From positions 23,000,486-23,064,485 of the forward strand of contig NC_135561.1 of the NCBI RefSeq assembly GCF_964340395.1: a DNA stretch of 64,000 nucleotides, in the 5' to 3' direction. The notes beneath the pieces are model-generated. The model had not been told where the DNA came from. It saw only the letters and a program-made list of their open reading frames with translations, and did no database searches. Shown here piece by piece: positions 22,821-35,304 of this stretch; the first letter of the stretch is position 1; every line of letters begins with the position of its first letter. The stretch comes from Glandiceps talaboti (lineage: Eukaryota > Hemichordata > Enteropneusta > Spengelidae). Position numbers and translations under genes: made by a program.

Positions 22821-23534
22821 ACACACATGGTTAGAATGTTTATGTTGTTAGGATTTAGATACTTCATAGTGTTTGTATTGTAATCCGTTTTGCAATGCTA
22901 TGCATATCTTTTGTTATTCTGTGTATATGGTGTGAACTGTTTCTTTTGTGTAGTTATAGATGTCTGTGTTTTGTTTTGCTACTAATAATGTGACCCCTGC
23001 ACTGCCTATGATTGCAATCTTTGGTAAAGTCTTTAGTGTTCAGAATGGTGATACTTCTTTGTACTCAGTTTCAAATTTATTTCTCACAAAATGGCAACTA
23101 AAATTTGGAACATTTTCCTTGAAGCATGTAAAGAGAAAGGTTATTGTATTTGAATGTTTGTTTCAGTTACTCAGTTTATATAGGATGGGACGTCTCTCTT
23201 GGGTTTATGCTCAGTCATGTTGGTAATGTCACTACTGCCTTAGGGCTTTATGGTAATTATGAGTTTGATGAGTGTGTAGACATTGTCATTCACACATTTC
23301 GGTTGATCCATTGATGGTTATTTTTACAAGCCCCTCCTTAAGCTGAATATGCAAGAAAAAAATATGCCATCATTCTTTGTTTGTACTAGTTGTCATCTGC
23401 CTTCTCTGATAGGCTGCTATTTATATCATGGAATGTGGAGATGACTTTAGCTAGATCTTAGGCATTCACCTTCGATTGTGTGCCACCTTTCAGAAACAGA
23501 GTGTTGAGAAGAAAGCCTGAGGTCTAGCAGTGAG

Positions 23535-24495
23535 ACTATACCTCCAGAAACATCCCCACCAAGTTTCAACCCATTCACCATGCAGTTTCAAGATATAAGT
23601 TTTTGACCAAAATTGAGATTTTTAGACGTAATTTGCATATCACTTATGGGATCATCACGTTATGAATACAGCTTCATATGCACATCCCAAGATGCATCCA
23701 CATCAAATTTCAGCCCATTCTGCTTAATTATTTTTGGAACTATATATTTTTGACAAAAATAGACTTTTTAGCCCTAGTTTGCATATCAATGATGGGATCA
23801 TCATGTCATGAACAATTCTTAATCTAAACATCCCTAAGAATGCTACCACAAAATTTCAGCCTAATCTGCTCAGTACTTTTGGAATTATAGATTTTTGACC
23901 AAAAAGACACATTTTAGCCCTAATTTGCATACTACTCATGGGATCATCATGTCATGAACAATTCTTAATATAAACTCCACTAAGAATGTTCCCATCATAT
24001 TTCAACCCAATCTGCTCAATAATTTTGGAATTATACATTTTTGACCAAAAAGACCCATTTTTTAGCACTAGTTTGCATATCACTGATGGGATCATCATGT
24101 CATGAACAATTCCTGATGTATATATATATCAAATATATATATACACCCTGAAGAACATTCCCTCCAAATTTCAGCCTAATCTGCTCAGTAGATTTGGAAT
24201 TAAAGATTTTTGACCAAAACACATTCTTAGACCTAATTTTCATATCATTATCACTGATGGGATCATCATGTCATGAACAATTCTTAATCTAAACACTTCT
24301 AAGAACATTCAGACCAAATTTCAGATTGGTCTGCTGAGCAGTTTTGGAGTTTAACACATTTGTGTACCCAAATCACACACCAGTGGTAGGTGGTAAGATC
24401 ATTTTGAATTTGAACAATTTTCCAACTAGACACCCAAAGTATTATACCCACCAAATATCATGGCAATCAGTCCTGTGGTTTTTGACTTTAAGTTG

Positions 24496-24564
<69 letters not shown>

Positions 24565-24625
24565 TGCCATGCCTATAGCACTACTGAACCTTACATGTTC
24601 AGTTGTGCTAAAAATGATCCTAAAA
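23535..24625 (+). mobile_element. Family C composite repeat, copy C3 (3' part)
   Basis: Six or so diverged units of TTTGCATATCACTGATGGGA, CATCATGTCATGAACAATTC and TTTTGGAATTATAGATTTTT, then (AC)n at 24,500-24,561 and the terminal hairpin AGCACTACTGAACC...GTTCAGTTGTGCTAAAA. Confidence 0.75.
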
Positions 24626-24750
24626 ACATTTAAAATTCCCAAACACTGTAAATTGAATGTTGACAACTAAGATTACATTAATTGATCTTTATATGGCTTT
24701 CTTTTATATGGCAGCCATTAAAAACAAATAAACCAAGAGTATCTGCTTAC

Positions 24751-24966
24751 CTATGCAGTCATTGTGTTGTTCAATTCCAGTCCAGCGTCCTCTATATTTA
24801 CTTTCTTCGAATTTCTCCTCACAACGTCTGACATAGTTTCCAACCAGTGTGAAACCGGCATCACATGTGAAATGTACTTTGGAGTCTATCATGTTATGAG
24901 ATATGTAGGGCCAAAGGAACTCTTTGGTGCCATTGATTGGTTTTCGGAGATACTCACAGACAGTCT
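24751..24966 (-). CDS. Mesh-like gene, exon 16 (sushi domain 1)
   Basis: Acceptor ccactctccag, donor G|gtaagc; 216 nt, phase 1 to 1. It encodes ETVCEYLRKPINGTKE, SKVHFTCDAGFTLVG, RRCEEKFEE and GRWTGIEQHNDCI, a standard sushi module with an N-glycosylation site (NGT). An upstream acceptor (atatcatag) was rejected because it breaks phase with exon 15. Confidence 0.9.
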
Positions 24967-25272
24967 CTGGAGAGTGGTACACATAACTATGATATTAATT
25001 TTTGATATACTATGTCATGGAATACAATGTGATATTGGTCATGATTTGACATCTAATCCAAACTTAAAGTTGTCATATGGATGAGGATTGGGTATTTATT
25101 TAAGACTTTTAATTTATAAAACAATTTTATCACAGACTCTTATTTGAACAAATCTTCATGGAAGACATAGCCCCAAAAAAGTATTTCTTGTAGTGACTAC
25201 AATAAGTTCTTTAGTTTGTACATTATGTCGCACGCTTTCAGTTAAAAAATGACAACTACTGTGACATAGCCT

Positions 25273-26898
25273 TTAACCCTTTCACCACCAATTCCCGCTA
25301 TCGCGGGAACGCTCTAGGGCGCCCACCAATTCCCACTATTGCGGGAACGCCAAAGGTCATTCACCTACCTCGCCGTTATGCCGTTTAACGGCAGCTATTG
25401 CTGCAAAAATTGCTGCCATAACTAGTTCCACACATGCGTATTAGCCTTGTTTATCTACACAGCCATTTTGAAAGCATGACAGTGAACGGTATCCGGAGTA
25501 CGATCCAAATGACGAGCGATCATAATTTTTTGTGCGTTTTTCGCTCACGAAATCAAATTTCAACATGGCGGAAGTAATTAACGGCTCTCATAACATGGCC
25601 TACGATATAAATTATGTCACTATCTTTGGATATTTCGACAGAATTTGACTTGAAATACATCGTTGAATACAAGTATTTAGCTATGGGAACACATTGTACT
25701 TGTATGTAAGCATCAAATTCCCGCTAAGGCCGTGTGAGCTGCCGACGCCAGTTTACGGTTGAATTTTTGAATGTCGTTCAAATTTACGCAATCTTGTGAC
25801 CGTGCCGACGCCCATGCTAACGTTCTGGGGGTAATTTTGGGCTATATTGTGGATTATTTTGGTTTTATTTCTTTTTGTTACGGCTCAATAATGACTTGTA
25901 TTTGTATTAGCTCAGTGTGTAGAGGTCAGTGGAGGGAAACTTACTCGTGATATGGGCGATTTTCCAATCGGATTTTTTACGCGAGATTTTCAATGTAAAA
26001 TTCAAATTTCAACATCGCCAAAGCAAAATCTGTCTCCCCTAACATCGTTTGCAATGTAACTAAATGTGCTGTTTGTAGAAATTTCCACTCAATTTTGACT
26101 ATGAATACGATGTTTTGTACAAGGAGATGGCTGAGTGAACTCAATGCAGTACATGGAAGGATCAGATTATCGCAACGTAACTTCAAAGTCCCGACTGCAT
26201 ATTTGCTTTCGTGGGTAAGCATGTCGGCGAAAAGCGTCACGTTGGCGTCCCGATTCGGACTTGTAAACTACCAATTTGGGAGCATTTTTTACTGATTTTG
26301 AGGATAAATTTGGTGATAATTTTTTGTTGTTCTGTCAAGTAATGATATATAATTACACAAACTGATTTTTCAGAAGGTATTGGGGCGACGACTTCAGATA
26401 TTTTTGTCCCTTTGATTGCCGGTGCGGGGCCGACTATTGCGTTGTAATCGGATTAGTGAGCCGTTAATTATTTTCGTTCAAATTTATTACGACTAAAAAT
26501 AACATTTTCTGACAAATTTTCGCCGATTTTGACCATTTAACCAGTATACAGAAGTTTTGTAGGAACATAAATGTTGGTATTTTGAATTTTGTTTGTAATA
26601 TAAATATTTTGTTTATTTGTGATATGTCAATAAATAAACAACCTATGTTTGTTTTATTAATATTTTATTACATTAATCCATATTTCGGTTATGTGTGTGA
26701 TATTTGAATGTATGTATTTGGTACTATGATGTAGAAAATTTATTTTCCATTCAAATGATACCTTGTTTTAAAAAAATAAGCAACTCCAAGTATTTTTATA
26801 TCAGTTTGATTACACCACACTCACGCTCACATTATGTCAGTGAGGGGGCTGGTGGACAACACACAATCCCATGAGGCCATTGGTGGTGAAAGGGTTAA
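25273..26898. mobile_element. piggyBac-like nonautonomous element, copy 1
   Basis: TTAA, then CCCTTTCACCACCAAT, about 1.62 kb, then the inverted ATTGGTGGTGAAAGGG and TTAA. CCC...GGG ends flanked by TTAA are the hallmark of piggyBac. The left subterminal region holds two copies of a TTCCCGC/GCGGGAA palindrome about 41 bp apart. No transposase ORF is visible; the 66-codon ORF at 26,095 is not recognisable. Confidence 0.8.
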
Positions 26899-28519
26899 CC
26901 CTTTCACCACCGATTCCCTCAATTGAGGGAACGCGCTAGGGCGCCCACCGATTCCCTCAATTGAGGGAACGCCAGAGTTCATTCACCTACCTCGCCGTTA
27001 TGCCGTTAAACGGCAGCTATTGCTGCAAAAATTGCTGCCATAACTAGTTCCACACATGCGTATTAGCCTTGTTTATCTACACTGCCATTTTGAAAGCATG
27101 ACAGTGAACGATATCAGGAGTACGATCCAAATGACGAGCGATCGTAATTTTATGTGCGTTTTTCGCTCACAAAATCGAATTTCAACATGGCGGAAGTAAT
27201 TAACGGCTCTCATAACATGGTGTACGATATAAATTATGTCACTATCTTTGGATATTTCGACAGAATTTGACTCGAAATACATCGTTGAATACAAGTATTT
27301 AGGTATGGGAACACGTTGTACATGTGTGTAAGCATCAAATTCCCGCTAAGGCCGTGTGAGCTGCCGACGGCAGTTTATGGTTGAATTTTTGAATGTCGTT
27401 CAAATTTACGCAATCTTGTGACCGTGCCGACGCCCATGCTAACGTTCTAGGGGTAATTTTTGGCAATATCATGGATTATTTTGGTTTTATTTCTTTTTGT
27501 TACGGCTCAATAATGACTTGTATTTGTATTAGCTCACTGTGTAGAAGTCAGTGGAGGGAAACTTACGCTTGATGTTGGCGATTTTCCGATCGGATTTTTT
27601 ACGTGCGTTTTTCAATGTAAAATTCAAATTTCAACATCGGCGAAGCAAAATCTGTCTCCCCTAACATCGTTTGCAATGTAAATAAAGGTGCTGTTCGTAG
27701 AAATTTCCACTCAATTTTACTATGAATACGATGTTTTATACAAGGAGATGGCTGAGTGAACTCGATGCAGTATATGGAAGGATCAGATTATCGCAACGTA
27801 ACTTCAAAGTCCCGACTGCATATTTGCTTTTGTGGGTAAGCATGTCGGCAAAAAGCGTCACGTTGGCGTCCCGATTCGGACTCGTATACTACCAACTTGT
27901 GGTCATTTTTTACTGATTTTGAGGATAAATTTGGTGATAATTATTTGTTGTTCTGTCAAAAAATGATATATAATTACACAAACTGATTTTTCTGAAGGTA
28001 TTGGGGCGACGACTTCAGATATTTTTTACCCTTCATTGCCGGTGCGGGGGCCGACTATTGCGTCGTAATCGGATTAGTAGGCCGTTAATTATTTTCGTTC
28101 AAATTTAATACGACTGAAAATAACATTTTCTGACAAATTTTCGCCGATTTTGACCATTTAGTCAGTATACAGAAGTTTTGTAAGAACATGAATGTTGGTA
28201 TTTTGAATTTTGTTTGTAATATAAATATTTTGTTTATTTGTGATATGTCAATAAATAAACAACCAGTGTTTGTTTTATTAATATTTTGTTACTTTAATCC
28301 ATATTTCGGTTGTGTGTGTGATATTTGAATGCATGTATTTGCAACTATGATGTAGAAAATTTATTTTCCATTCAAATGATACCTTATTTTTCAAAAATAA
28401 GCAACTCTAAGTATTTTTATATCAGTTTGATTACACCACACTCACTCTCACATTATGTCAGTGAGGGGGCTGGTGGACAACACACAATCCCATGAGGCAA
28501 GTGGTGGTGAAAGGGTTAA
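26895..28519. mobile_element. piggyBac-like nonautonomous element, copy 2
   Basis: It shares the TTAA at 26,895-26,898 with copy 1 and ends at the TTAA 28,516-28,519. Ends are CCCTTTCACCACC and its inverse. The body is a close copy of copy 1 in the same orientation, with scattered substitutions. Its subterminal palindrome is TTCCCTCAATTGAGGGAA, present twice. Confidence 0.8.
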
Positions 28520-28639
28520 GGCAATAAAAACGATGCACTGACAACACCTGAAAGGGTTGTTCATCTATTATGTGTAGATCCTTGACAATTTCAGGCACAT
28601 TAGCATTAATATTTATATCATCTTAATGATTTCAAAATA

Positions 28640-29297
28640 GGAAGACAGAGCTATTTGACCCCGAAGATGAAGGTCAAGGTAAAAAGTCAGTGTGTCATTA
28701 GAAAGCTCATAATTGATAACCAAGATGAAGGCACTTGAATAGGGTCTCTATCTGTTAAGTGTGAACAGTTATCAGTTAAAATGTGAATATTTTTGACAAA
28801 TATGGCTGCCATTTTGCTGTTATCGTGGAGGTTGTGAAACGAAGTGATGTGTATATGCAGACTATAGCATCTGACATTTGTACAATGTTTGGTTGAAATC
28901 AGTCCATGCATATTAGAGATATACATTACACACTTTCACAATAATATGGTTATCTGACCTTGAAGATGGAGGTCAAGGTCAAAAGTCAATGCACCATTAA
29001 AAAGCTCATGATTGATTACATTGGTGAAGACACTTGAATGAGGTCTCTATCTGTTAAACTTCAAGAGTTGTTGGGCAAAGTGTGATTATTTACGACATAT
29101 ATGGCTGCCATTTCGCTGTTGTCATGAGGGTTGTTAAACCAAGTGATGTGCATATGCCCTCTATAACATCTGACACGTGTACCAGGTTTGGTTGAAATTG
29201 GCACATGCATATACTATAGATACTGGTGGACACAGAAGGCAGATCGACGGGACCCAATGTAGTAGCCCCCATTGGGCTTTACTCTTTGGGGGCTAAA
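28640..29297. mobile_element. Family B composite repeat, copy B1
   Basis: Two tandem units built on GATGAAGGTCAAGGTAAAAA, TATGGCTGCCATTT and AAGTGATGTGCATATGC, ending GGGACCCAATGTAGTAGCCC, then CATTGGGCTTTACT and GGGGGCTAAAAA. The end forms a CCCAAT/ATTGGG hairpin. 29,300-29,710 is unassigned intron sequence. Confidence 0.6.
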
Positions 29298-29730
29298 AAA
29301 CAATGTGAAACAACATACACCAAGTCCTTGCTTCTAACTCAATAAACGGCAAAAGCATGATATAAAAAAATTTGTAAAATGTTTGTACAATAACAAACTG
29401 TTTACACATTCTTTAGCTTTTTGCAATGTATTTAGTTACAAACACAGACTTAGTCAAAGTTGTTTCATATTGATTTTTCAAGTAGGAAGATAAAAGAGTT
29501 TTAAACTAAATGCTTTCAAGGAGTAAAGTCGTTCCTACACACACTAATTGTTGGAATGCAGACTGAACATATTCGATTAGTTATGTGTGAAGTATCTACC
29601 AAATTGAATTGACTTTGAAGAGTGCATTTTTAAGATATATAGCCATATTACTGAAAACCATTAATTATGCAAATGAGTAATTAAAACTAAAAGCTCCATC
29701 AGCAAACTTTGGTGGGGGGGGGGGGGGACA

Positions 29731-31288
29731 CCTGTTCAAGCATGTCTGAGTTATGGCTTTGGACATGAAATCTGCGCCAACAAAATCGCTGCCAGGCAGC
29801 CATATTGGATCATATCACGACAATAATGGATATGCACATGTATGTCATAGAACACTGTCCTAATACCAACTTCAAATGAGATATGTTCAAGCATGTCTGA
29901 GTTATGGCTTTGGACATGGAAGATTCGCAAACAAAATGACTGCTAGGCGGCCATATTGGATTGCATCACGACAACAATGAATATGCACATGTATGTCATA
30001 GACAACTGCCCTAATACCAACTTTGAATGAGATCTGTTCAAGCATGTCGGAGTTATGGCTTTGGACATGGAAAATTCCCAAACAATATGGCTGCCAAGCA
30101 GCCATATTGGATCATATCATGACGAAAATGGATATGCACATGTATGTCCTAATACCAACTTTGACTGAGATCTGTTCACGCATGTCTGAGTTATGGCTTT
30201 GGACATTGAAAATTCGCAACCCAAATGGCTGCCAGGCGGCCATATTGGATTGTATCATGACGAAAATGGATATGCACATGCATGTCATAGAACACTGTCC
30301 TAATACCAACTTTGAATGAGATCTGTTCAAGCATGTCTGAGTTATGGCTTTGGACATGGAAAATTCACAAACAAAATGGCTGCCAAGCAGCCATATTGGA
30401 TCATATCATGACGAAAATGGATATGCACATGTATGTCCTAATATCAACTTTGAATGAGATCTGTTCATGCATGTCTGAGTTATGGCTTTGGACATGGACA
30501 ATTCGCAACCAAAATGGCTGCCAGGCGGCCATATTGGATTGTATCATGACGAAAATGGATATGCACATGTATGTCATAAAACACTGTCCTAATACCAACT
30601 TTGAATGAGATCTGTTCAAGCATGTCTGAGTTATGGCTTTGGACATGGAAAATTCACAAACAAAATGGCTGCCAGGCAGCCATATTGGATCGTATCACGA
30701 CGAAAATGGATATGCACATGTATGTCATAGAACACTGTCCTAATACTAACTTTGAATGAAATCTGTTCAAGCATATCTGAGTTATGGCTTTGGACATGGA
30801 AAATTTGCAAACAAAATGGCTGCTAGGCGGCCATGATATTGGATCGTATCACAACAATGAATATGCACATGTATGTCATAGAACATTGTCCTAATACCAA
30901 CTTTGAATGAGATCTGTTCAAGCCTGTCTGAGTTATGGCTTTGGACATGGAAAATTCGCAACCAAAATGGCTGCCAAGCAGCAATATTGGATCATATCAT
31001 GACGAAAATGGATATGCACATGTATGTCCTAATACCAACTTTGAATGAGATCTGTTCAAGCATGTCTGAGTTATGGCTTTGGACAGGGAAAATTCGCAAA
31101 CAAAATGGGTGCTAGGCAGCCATATTGGATCATATCATGAAACAAATTGACATGCATATGTATGCCATAGTATGTTGCCCCTGTACCAAGTTTGAAAAAA
31201 ATCGGCCCAGGTATCTCCAAGAAACGGCTTCGGACGGACTGAACCAAATCCATAAGTTCCCGTCCTGGACTTTGTCCGGCAGGGACTA
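29731..31288 (-). mobile_element. Family A composite repeat, copy A3 (distal end missing)
   Basis: About nine monomers, some shortened to about 145 bp, next to a run of about 14 G at 29,713-29,727 where the distal end should be. The other end is normal apart from a collapsed (GGAC)n block, and finishes TCCGGCAGGGACTA. Confidence 0.75.
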
Positions 31289-31503
31289 ACTAAACTCACT
31301 GATTTGGTATGTTACTGAAACTGAAGAAAATAAATCTACATGTAAACTAACATGGACACAATGTTACATGTTTTAATGAATAGTAAACATGGTGTAAGAG
31401 TTATCCCACTGACTGTCAGGGTTAAATCATGGGAACTACATCGTACAACCATAAGGTTTCATGCACTGGCGGTGTTATGATGTACAACTAGTAATTTTCA
31501 TAC

Positions 31504-31614
31504 CTTTTACAGTGTCATTTGCATAATTCCAGAGCATATCGTAAGCAGACTTTGTTGCTGCACCATATTCCAATCGTCCAGTTACTCGGACATCAAATTC
31601 ACAGTATCTGTTAC
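31504..31614 (-). CDS. Mesh-like gene, exon 15 (stalk after VWD)
   Basis: Acceptor ctttatacag, donor G|gtatga; phase 1 to 1. It encodes GNRYCEFDVRVTGRLEYGAA and SAYDMLWNYANDTVK. C-x-FD followed by an A-rich helix and then a sushi domain matches the VWD-to-sushi stalk of the SUSD2/MUC4/Mesh group. Confidence 0.85.
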
Positions 31615-31675
31615 CTGTATAAAGACACATACAAGATGCGTTCAACTTGTTATCACAAGGTTTATGGACCCTAAA

Positions 31676-32000
31676 TTCCATGATTTACCAGGATCATATG
31701 GACCCTAAATTCCATGATTTACCAGGAATGTATAGACACTAAATTCCATGATTTACCAGGAATGTATGGATCTATAAATTCCATGATTTACCAGGATCAT
31801 ATGGACCCTAAATTCCATGATTTACCAGGAATGTATGGATCTATAAATTCCATGATTTACCAGGAATGTATGGATCTATAAATTCCATGATTTACCAGTA
31901 ACATATGGACACTAAATTCCATGATTTACCAGTAACATATGGACACTAAATTCCATGATTTACCAGTAACATATGGACACTAAATTCCATGATATACCAG
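31676..32000. repeat. About 34-36-bp minisatellite in intron 14
   Basis: About nine units of CTAAATTCCATGATTTACCA with a variable ATGGACA/ATGGATCTAT spacer. It begins at the edge of exon 15. Confidence 0.9.
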
Positions 32001-32169
32001 AGTGTAAAATGGAACCTTAATACAGACTAACAATGAATATGCAACTAGACCAAACTGAATCCAGTCTGTCACACAAACAACTTGAAAAAACTCAAATTTT
32101 GTCCATCTATCCATCACAAACCAACACTATTCCAAACAAATGGTCACAATAATCATGTGATATCCATGA

Positions 32170-32570
32170 TTATAATATACCTAGTGATAATGCTGTGCCA
32201 TGATTCGCTAGAATCAGTCACGTGATAGGAAAATAGAATGACTATTTCCCTAGGGAAATAGTTCCATCAACTTTTACATGGTCACGTGACCACCACGCGT
32301 TCAGAGCAGGTCAAAATGGCGGCTTCTGACGATGTCGTCTGCCACCGCGAGTTCACAGCATGAGGTATATTATAAAACACATATTGCCTGGCCTATATTC
32401 GGGCTATAGCACCCGTTCATTACCCCCTTGTGACTGTGAGTTACCACAATCACATGCTATTTCCCTTGGCCTTTGGCCTTGGGAAATAGCATGTGATTCT
32501 GGTAATACACAGTCCCTCGGGTGTAATAAACGGATGCTATAGCCCTCATGGCCAGGCAATATGTGTTCAC
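32170..32570. mobile_element. Palindromic MITE in intron 14
   Basis: A hairpin of about 95-bp arms at 32,377-32,570 pairs ACACATATTGCCTGGCC with GGCCAGGCAATATGTGT and continues inward to GGCC-TTT-GGCC. Left of it lies a perfect 22-nt palindrome at 32,241-32,262 and GTCACGTGAC at 32,280. The segment is absent from an otherwise matching copy at 33,305-33,432, which marks its insertion limits. No protein is encoded. Confidence 0.75.
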
Positions 32571-32635
32571 TACGGTCTCCACTAATCAAGCTCTAGTGAG
32601 AAGTAAAATGAATCTAATAGATTATGATATCATAC

Positions 32636-32782
32636 CTTGACAAATACGATCAAGACCGATAGCTACATCTGGAGGCAAGTCAGATATTGGTGGTGGTTCA
32701 AATACTGGTACAAAATCTTCATCATGGTATGTGTCATGGGATCGACCAGACATGTAATGGAACATTGAATTTTCGACTCTCC
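32636..32782 (-). CDS. Mesh-like gene, exon 14 (end of VWD)
   Basis: Acceptor tttctttttatag, donor G|gtatga; phase 1 to 1. With exon 13 it reads NFGQKWRVENSMFHYMSG, then DEDFVPVFEPPPISDLPPD and LDRICQ. The FG..W.V..S.F.Y pattern closes VWD domains of this family. Confidence 0.9.
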
Positions 32783-32884
32783 CTATAAAAAGAAAAACAT
32801 ACAAATTGCAATGAAGCTTCACATGTAATATGTGTTGGTGAAACTCTGGTACATCTCTTACTACCCTTACCCTCATCATCAGTT

Positions 32885-34475
32885 ACACTGTGTCATCACA
32901 CTCAACCTGTCGTCACACTCAACCTGTCGTCACACTCAACCTGACATCACACTCAACCTGACATCACACTCAACCTGACATCATACTCAACCTGACATCA
33001 TACTCAACCTGATGTCACACTCAACCTGACATCACACTCAACCTGTCACCACACTCAACCTGATGTCACACTCAACCTGACGTCAAACTCAACTTGACAT
33101 CACACTCAACCTGACATCACACTCAACCTGTCGTCTGACGTCACACTCAACCTGACATCACACTCAACTTAACACTCAACCTGACCTCACACTCAACCTG
33201 ACATCACACTCAACCTGACGTCACACTCAACCTGACATCACACTCAACCTGACAAAACACTCAACCTGACGTCACACTCAGCCTGATATCACATTCAGCC
33301 TGACAAATTGTGTCCATCTATCCATCACAAAACAACACTATTCCAAACAAATGGTCAAGATAATCATGTGATATCCATGACTAAGGTCTCCACTAATCAA
33401 GCTCTAGTGAGAAGTAAAATGAATCTAATAGACACCTAACATCACACTCAACCTGACATCACACTCAACCTGACATCACACTCAACTTGACGTCATACTC
33501 AACCTGACGTCATACTCAGCCTGACATCACACTTAGCCGGACATCACACTCGACCTGACGTCGTACTCAGCCTGACATCACACTTAGCGTGACATCACAC
33601 TCAACCTGATGTCACACTCAACTTGATATCACACTCAACCTGACATCACACTCAACCTGATGTCACACTCAACTTGATATCACACTCAACCTGACATCAC
33701 ACTCATCCTGACATCACACTCAACCTGTCACAACACTCAACTTGACATCATACTCAACCTGATGTCACACTAAACTTGACATCACACTCAACCTGACATC
33801 ACACTCAACCTGACATCATACTCAACCTGTCATCACACTCAACCTGACATCACTCAACCTGACATCACACTCAACCTGATGTCACACTCAACCTGACGTC
33901 ACACTCAACCTGACGTCACACTCAACCTGACTCATCCTGATGTCACACTGAACCTGATGTCATACTCAACCTGACGTCATACTCAACATTACGTCACACT
34001 CAACCTGACGTCACACTCATCCTGACATCACACTCAACCTGACGTTACACACAACCTGATGTCACACTAAACTTGACATCACACTCGTCCTGACGTCACA
34101 CTCAACCTGACGTTACACTCAATCTGACTTCACACTCAACCTGACGTCACTCATCCTGATGTCACACTGAACCTGATGTCATACTGAACCTGACGTCATA
34201 CTCAACCTGACGTCATACTGAACCTGGCGTCACACTCATCCTGACGTCATACTGAACCTGACGTCACACTCAACCTGACATCACACTCAACCTGATGTCA
34301 CACTCAACCTGACTTCACACTCAACCTCATGTCACACTCAACCTGACATCACTCAACCTGACGTCACACTCAACCTCATGTCACACTCAACCTGACGTCA
34401 CACTCAATCTGGCATCACTAACACGCTTATGTCACACTCAATCTGATGTCACTCATTTTACAATGGCATCAAAGC
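32885..34475. repeat. 17-bp minisatellite filling intron 13
   Basis: About 90 units of CTCAACCTGACATCACA with frequent CATC/CGTC/TGTC variation and indels. It fills nearly all of intron 13. A 130-bp foreign segment interrupts it at 33,305-33,435. Confidence 0.95.
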
Positions 34476-34521
34476 TGATGTCACACTGAAACTGACAGAT
34501 GACTTGCCAAATAACACTTAC

Positions 34522-34660
34522 ATTTCTGTCCAAAGTTCTCAAAGATTTCTTGATCTTCAGCATCAGGACTTGTGGTGCTACCATCATTTGCAGTCAAATC
34601 ATCACTAGGATCATTGTTCCAGTTACCTAACAACCCTCCTATGGTGGGGTTAGAGATTCC
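34522..34660 (-). CDS. Mesh-like gene, exon 13 (VWD, GLLGNWN motif)
   Basis: Acceptor ttgacatttag, donor T|gtaagt; starts phase 0. It encodes GISNPTIGGLLGNWNNDPSD and SPDAEDQEIFENFGQ. GLLGNWNNDPSDDL is the VWD GLCGN.NG...DDF motif with Leu replacing Cys, as in Mesh-type VWDs. Confidence 0.9.
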
Positions 34661-34885
34661 CTAAATGTCAATAAAATCACATAAATGAAAGAAAGATACT
34701 GAAAATACATGGAGAATGTATAAAATGTGATGAATGAGCTACCTTGATGATGAACCAACAGTGAAGTATATATAAATACCTAGTTACACAATATGCTACA
34801 AATGCAATGTCAAGAACTTACCATGTTAGAGTTTTTTAGCATGTAGATATTGTATATGTATGGAACGATGTGAAAACCTACTAAC

Positions 34886-34936
34886 CTGTCTCAGTAGTCT
34901 GACGACTATGTCATTAGAGATGTTCTTTTTTTGAAG
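34886..34936 (-). CDS. Mesh-like gene, exon 12 (51-nt small exon)
   Basis: Acceptor ccctattttaatag, donor CAG|gttagt; 17 codons, phase 0 to 0, encoding LQKKNISNDIVVRLLRQ. It supplies the VWD strand before GLLGNWN; without it the domain would be short. It is too short for ordinary ORF detection. Confidence 0.75.
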
Positions 34937-35012
34937 CTATTAAAATAGGGCCAACAAAAATGAAATCGTTACGTCATGTTAGCATAATAAGTGTAAACAC
35001 ATCTGCACTTAC

Positions 35013-35182
35013 ATTAATTTTTGGCTGTAAACTGACAATGCAAGCCATAGATCTGCCATCATGACAGGTACATTTAATACCAAGACCAGAGTAGAATCGT
35101 ACAAACACTGTGGTTAAATTAGGATTGATAGGATACAATGGGTTGACATCATCACGACGATCTTGGGTGTAGACGGACACAT
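35013..35182 (-). CDS. Mesh-like gene, exon 11 (VWD middle)
   Basis: Acceptor ttgatttcag, donor AAT|gtaagt; phase 1 to 0. It encodes VSVYTQDRRDDVNPLYPINP, TTVFVRFYSGLGIKCTCHDG and MACIVSLQPKIN. It is flanked on its 5' side by the minisatellite intron 10. Confidence 0.88.
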
Positions 35183-35304
35183 CTGAAATCAAGTTAATAA
35201 AAACATGTAACCTGAAATGGTTGAAGAAAAAAAGTTTGGTGGCTGGTATACTTACATTGTTATGTAAATTTATCTCTCTAGTATCACTTTCTTCAGTGGC
35301 TGGA

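Noticed and set aside
24967-24984. Exon 16 beginning at the atatcatag acceptor
   Set aside because: It would leave the exon one base out of phase with exon 15; the acceptor at 24,967 fits exactly.
26095-26295. 66-codon ORF repeated at 27,722 in the second piggyBac-like copy
   Set aside because: The two versions differ mainly by amino-acid-changing substitutions and match no transposase motif I know; it looks like a neutral passenger ORF.
32885-34475. Possible CRISPR array
   Set aside because: The regular units are contiguous with no unique spacers, and the DNA is eukaryotic.
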